Assembly (NCBI RefSeq): GCF_006346395.1
Contig: NZ_VDMS01000004.1
Location: forward strand, 248,001-312,000
DNA length: 64,000 nucleotides
Origin: Nocardioides plantarum
Lineage (GTDB): Bacteria > Actinomycetota > Actinomycetes > Propionibacteriales > Nocardioidaceae
Reading direction: 5' to 3'
Both the position numbers and the translations under genes were made by a program. Under the pieces are notes generated by a model. It was not told the DNA's origin. It ran no database searches and was given only the letters and a program-made list of their open reading frames with translations. Positions 61,546 through 64,000 of this stretch are shown here, piece after piece. Position 1 is the stretch's first letter. Every line of letters begins with the position of its first letter.

Positions 61546-62274
61546 TCAGCGCGTGATGTGGGCCCAGGAGCGCAGCTGCCGCTCGAGGTGCCAGGTCAGG
61601 AACGCGGCGACCAGCGAGCTGGCCTCGCGCAGGTGCCGTTCGTCGGCGGCGTGGACGACGGCCCAGTCGCCAGCGAGGAGCGCGCCGAGCACCAGCAGCG
61701 TCTCGGGGGCCGGAGCGGCGGAGCCCGGGAGGCGGCAGGTGACGCAGAGGACGCCGCCCATCGAGGGGTTGAACCATCGGTGCGGGCCCTCGATGCCGCA
61801 GTGGGCGCAGTGGGTGAAGGTCGGGGCGTAGCCGGCGACGGAGAGCGAGCGCAGGATGTAGGAGTCGAGCACCTGCAGGGGCCGCCGGTCGGCGTCCGAC
61901 AGTGCGCGCAGGCCGCCCACGAGCAGCAGGAACTGCTGGAGCGAGGGCTCCTTCTCCTCGGTCACGAGGCGCTCGGCGGTCTCGAGCATCGCGGTGCCCG
62001 AGGTGTAGCGGTCGTAGTCGCTGCCCATGCCGGCGTGGAAGAGCGAGCGGGTCTCGGCCTGGGTGACGATGTCGAGGTTGCGGCCCTCGGCCAGCTGGAG
62101 GTCGACGTGGGTGAAGGGCTCGAGCCGCGAGCCGAACTTCGAGGTCGTACGACGCACGCCCTTGGCCACGGCGCGGACCCGGCCGTGGTGCCGGGTCAGC
62201 AGGGTGATGATGCGGTCGGCCTCCCCCAGCTTGTGGGTGCGCAGCACGACCGCCTCGTCGCGGTAGACGGGCAT
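61546..62274 (-). CDS. recO: DNA repair protein RecO
   Basis: 242 aa. N-terminal OB fold (YRDEAVVLRTHKLGEADRII, RHHGRVRAVAKGVRRTTSKF) and a C-terminal helical part with a zinc finger, CAHCGIEGPHRWFNPSMGGV followed by LCVTCR. It loads RecA on SSB-coated DNA with RecR in gap repair. ATG 62274. Downstream of the alpha/beta hydrolase gene by 7 bp; leuA, then these two, form a minus-strand run. Confidence 0.95.
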   Translation of the reverse strand: MPVYRDEAVVLRTHKLGEADRIITLLTRHHGRVRAVAKGVRRTTSKFGSRLEPFTHVDLQLAEGRNLDIVTQAETRSLFHAGMGSDYDRYTSGTAMLETAERLVTEEKEPSLQQFLLLVGGLRALSDADRRPLQVLDSYILRSLSVAGYAPTFTHCAHCGIEGPHRWFNPSMGGVLCVTCRLPGSAAPAPETLLVLGALLAGDWAVVHAADERHLREASSLVAAFLTWHLERQLRSWAHITR

Positions 62275-62281
62275 GCGCCCA

Positions 62282-63163
62282 TCATCCCTGCTCCCTGGTC
62301 GCGCCCCCCGTACGACGCGCGCGACGGCGGGCCGGTCGCTTCCAGCACCCGAGGACGAACTCGACCGCCGCCTGGTCGAGCCGCTCGGGCCGCACCCGCC
62401 ACTCGAGGATGCTGTGGGCGGTCACGAACGTCGCCCCGGGCATCTCGTCGGCCAGCATCGCGGCGTCCGCGGCGGGGTGGATCGGGTCGGCGGGGTGACC
62501 GACGACCAGCGCGGGCATGGTCATCGCTCGACGCGCGGCCGACGACGGCGCGATCCGGCCGAAGAAGATGCCGTGGATGACGGCGGCCATCGAACCGGCC
62601 TGCTGGTTGCCGGTGTCGAGCACGACGCCGGCCCAGAAGGGGACGACCCCGCGGGGCACGGCCTTGGTGATCCGGCGCACGCCGCTGACGGCGAGCGGCG
62701 CGAACCGAGCGGCGAACATCAGCGGCGCGAACGCGACGATGCCGGCCTCGACGGCGTTGTCGAGGACCGGCATCTCCAGGACCAGGCCCCGGACCCGGTC
62801 GGGCGCGAGGGCGGCGACCTCGAGCGACACGTTGGCCCCCAGCGACGTGCCACCGACGACGGCCTCGGCGGCGCCGAGGTGGTCGAGCAGCGCCAGGACC
62901 TGCTCACCGAAGGCCGTCACCGAGTAGACCAACGGGTCGGCGGGACGGTCGGACCGGCCGTGCCCGAGCAGGTCGAGGGTGACCACGTGCACGCCCTGCG
63001 CCGCCAGGGCCCGCGCCAGCGGCCGGTGCATGCGTCGAGCCATCAGCTGGGCGTGGACGAGCACGACCCACTGGTCGCCGCCGCCGTACTCGGTGTACTC
63101 GAGTCGGTCGCGCCCCGAGCCGCTCTCGAGGAAGAACTGGCCGATGCGCTCGGAGACCAACAC
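62282..63163 (-). CDS. Alpha/beta-hydrolase
   Basis: 293 aa from GTG 63163 (VLVSERIGQFFLESG). Alpha/beta fold: VVLVHAQLMARRMHRPLARA (oxyanion region; the common HG is HA here), TLDLLGHGRSDRP, nucleophile elbow VVGGTSLGANVSLEVAALAP (Ser ~103), acid in VVGHPADPIHPA (~240) and a terminal His (FVTAHSILEWR). The C-terminus is Arg-rich. Esterase or lipase-like; substrate unknown. TAGGGT lies 7 nt upstream. Followed after 7 bp by recO. Confidence 0.87.
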   Translation of the reverse strand: MLVSERIGQFFLESGSGRDRLEYTEYGGGDQWVVLVHAQLMARRMHRPLARALAAQGVHVVTLDLLGHGRSDRPADPLVYSVTAFGEQVLALLDHLGAAEAVVGGTSLGANVSLEVAALAPDRVRGLVLEMPVLDNAVEAGIVAFAPLMFAARFAPLAVSGVRRITKAVPRGVVPFWAGVVLDTGNQQAGSMAAVIHGIFFGRIAPSSAARRAMTMPALVVGHPADPIHPAADAAMLADEMPGATFVTAHSILEWRVRPERLDQAAVEFVLGCWKRPARRRARRTGGATREQG

Positions 63164-63170
63164 GCAGTGG

Positions 63171-63176
63171 ACCCTA
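63171..63176 (-). promoter_or_regulatory. -10 box of the hydrolase-recO unit
   Basis: Minus strand TAGGGT, 7 nt before the GTG at 63163; leaderless-type spacing. Confidence 0.45.
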
Positions 63177-63198
63177 GGGCAGCGGTCGGGCGGGTCGC

Positions 63199-64000
<802 letters not shown>

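Overview
The window is very GC-rich, gene-dense chromosomal DNA of an actinobacterium, most likely of the Nocardioidaceae (Nocardioides-like). The evidence is the actinobacterial gene set (sepH, DUF3093, DUF4193, DUF4235, DUF3710, DUF3159, coproporphyrin-type ferrochelatase, dxs, PAC2 protein), frequent GTG starts, many ATGA/GTGA start-stop overlaps, and about fifteen promoters of the TANNNT-N6-start (leaderless) type. No rRNA, tRNA, CRISPR array or intact IS element was seen. Both ends cut a gene: an SDR reductase on the left and leuA on the right.

0-20 kb: end of a fabG-like SDR with a MaoC hydratase; tesB and a PAC2 protein; a minus-strand run Nudix, SMP-30-like protein, dxs, metallopeptidase lipoprotein; a GH18-like secreted protein; an unknown 123-aa gene under a perfect actinobacterial SOS (LexA) box; a divergent tetracycline-type ribosomal protection GTPase with a possible leader peptide; a YjbQ/DUF3105/thiamine-binding operon; a SigE-type sigma factor with a membrane partner; a DUF6891 protein, a HAD hydrolase and acnA.

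20-33 kb: an ABC-2 export system ending in two large palindromes, a vWA protein, an SDR, and an amine-catabolism block (semialdehyde dehydrogenase, flavin amine oxidase, PuuB-like oxidoreductase, copper amine oxidase, GabT), which together can take putrescine-type amines through GABA to succinate. A 700-bp non-coding stretch at 30.9-31.6 kb is packed with repeats.

33-35 kb: a 1.9-kb lower-GC islet between 39-bp imperfect direct repeats, inserted into the 3' end of an rRNA/tRNA uracil methyltransferase gene. It left a remnant of the original gene end behind and gave the gene a new C-terminus. It carries only a two-gene, translationally coupled module: a helix-turn-helix protein and an AbiEii-like nucleotidyltransferase. 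This is the best candidate here for an undescribed defence or toxin-antitoxin system.

35-50 kb: a conserved actinobacterial backbone in the same order as the Mycobacterium Rv2689c-Rv2701c region: methyltransferase, KimA-like permease, two TrkA proteins, DUF3159, OB-fold protein, DUF3710, dut, DUF3093, DUF4235, DUF4193, inositol monophosphatase. It is followed by ferrochelatase, an MFS protein, an Fpg/Nei glycosylase, a TRIC channel and sepH.

50-64 kb: a double-SDR fatty acyl reductase-like fusion; a Zur-box zinc uptake operon (znuACB) with histidine-rich tails; uppS; a VanX-like dipeptidase; a serine beta-lactamase-fold protein; a PadR-ABC-FtsX export operon; recO, an alpha/beta hydrolase and leuA. 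The usual neighbour zur is missing between znuB and uppS.

Besides genes, the window holds several repeat families: ~110-bp elements made of two hairpins with a constant 9-nt loop and different stems (three copies); a 54-bp hairpin element sharing the same 3' tail; and two intergenic arrays of short units in plus-minus-plus-minus order.
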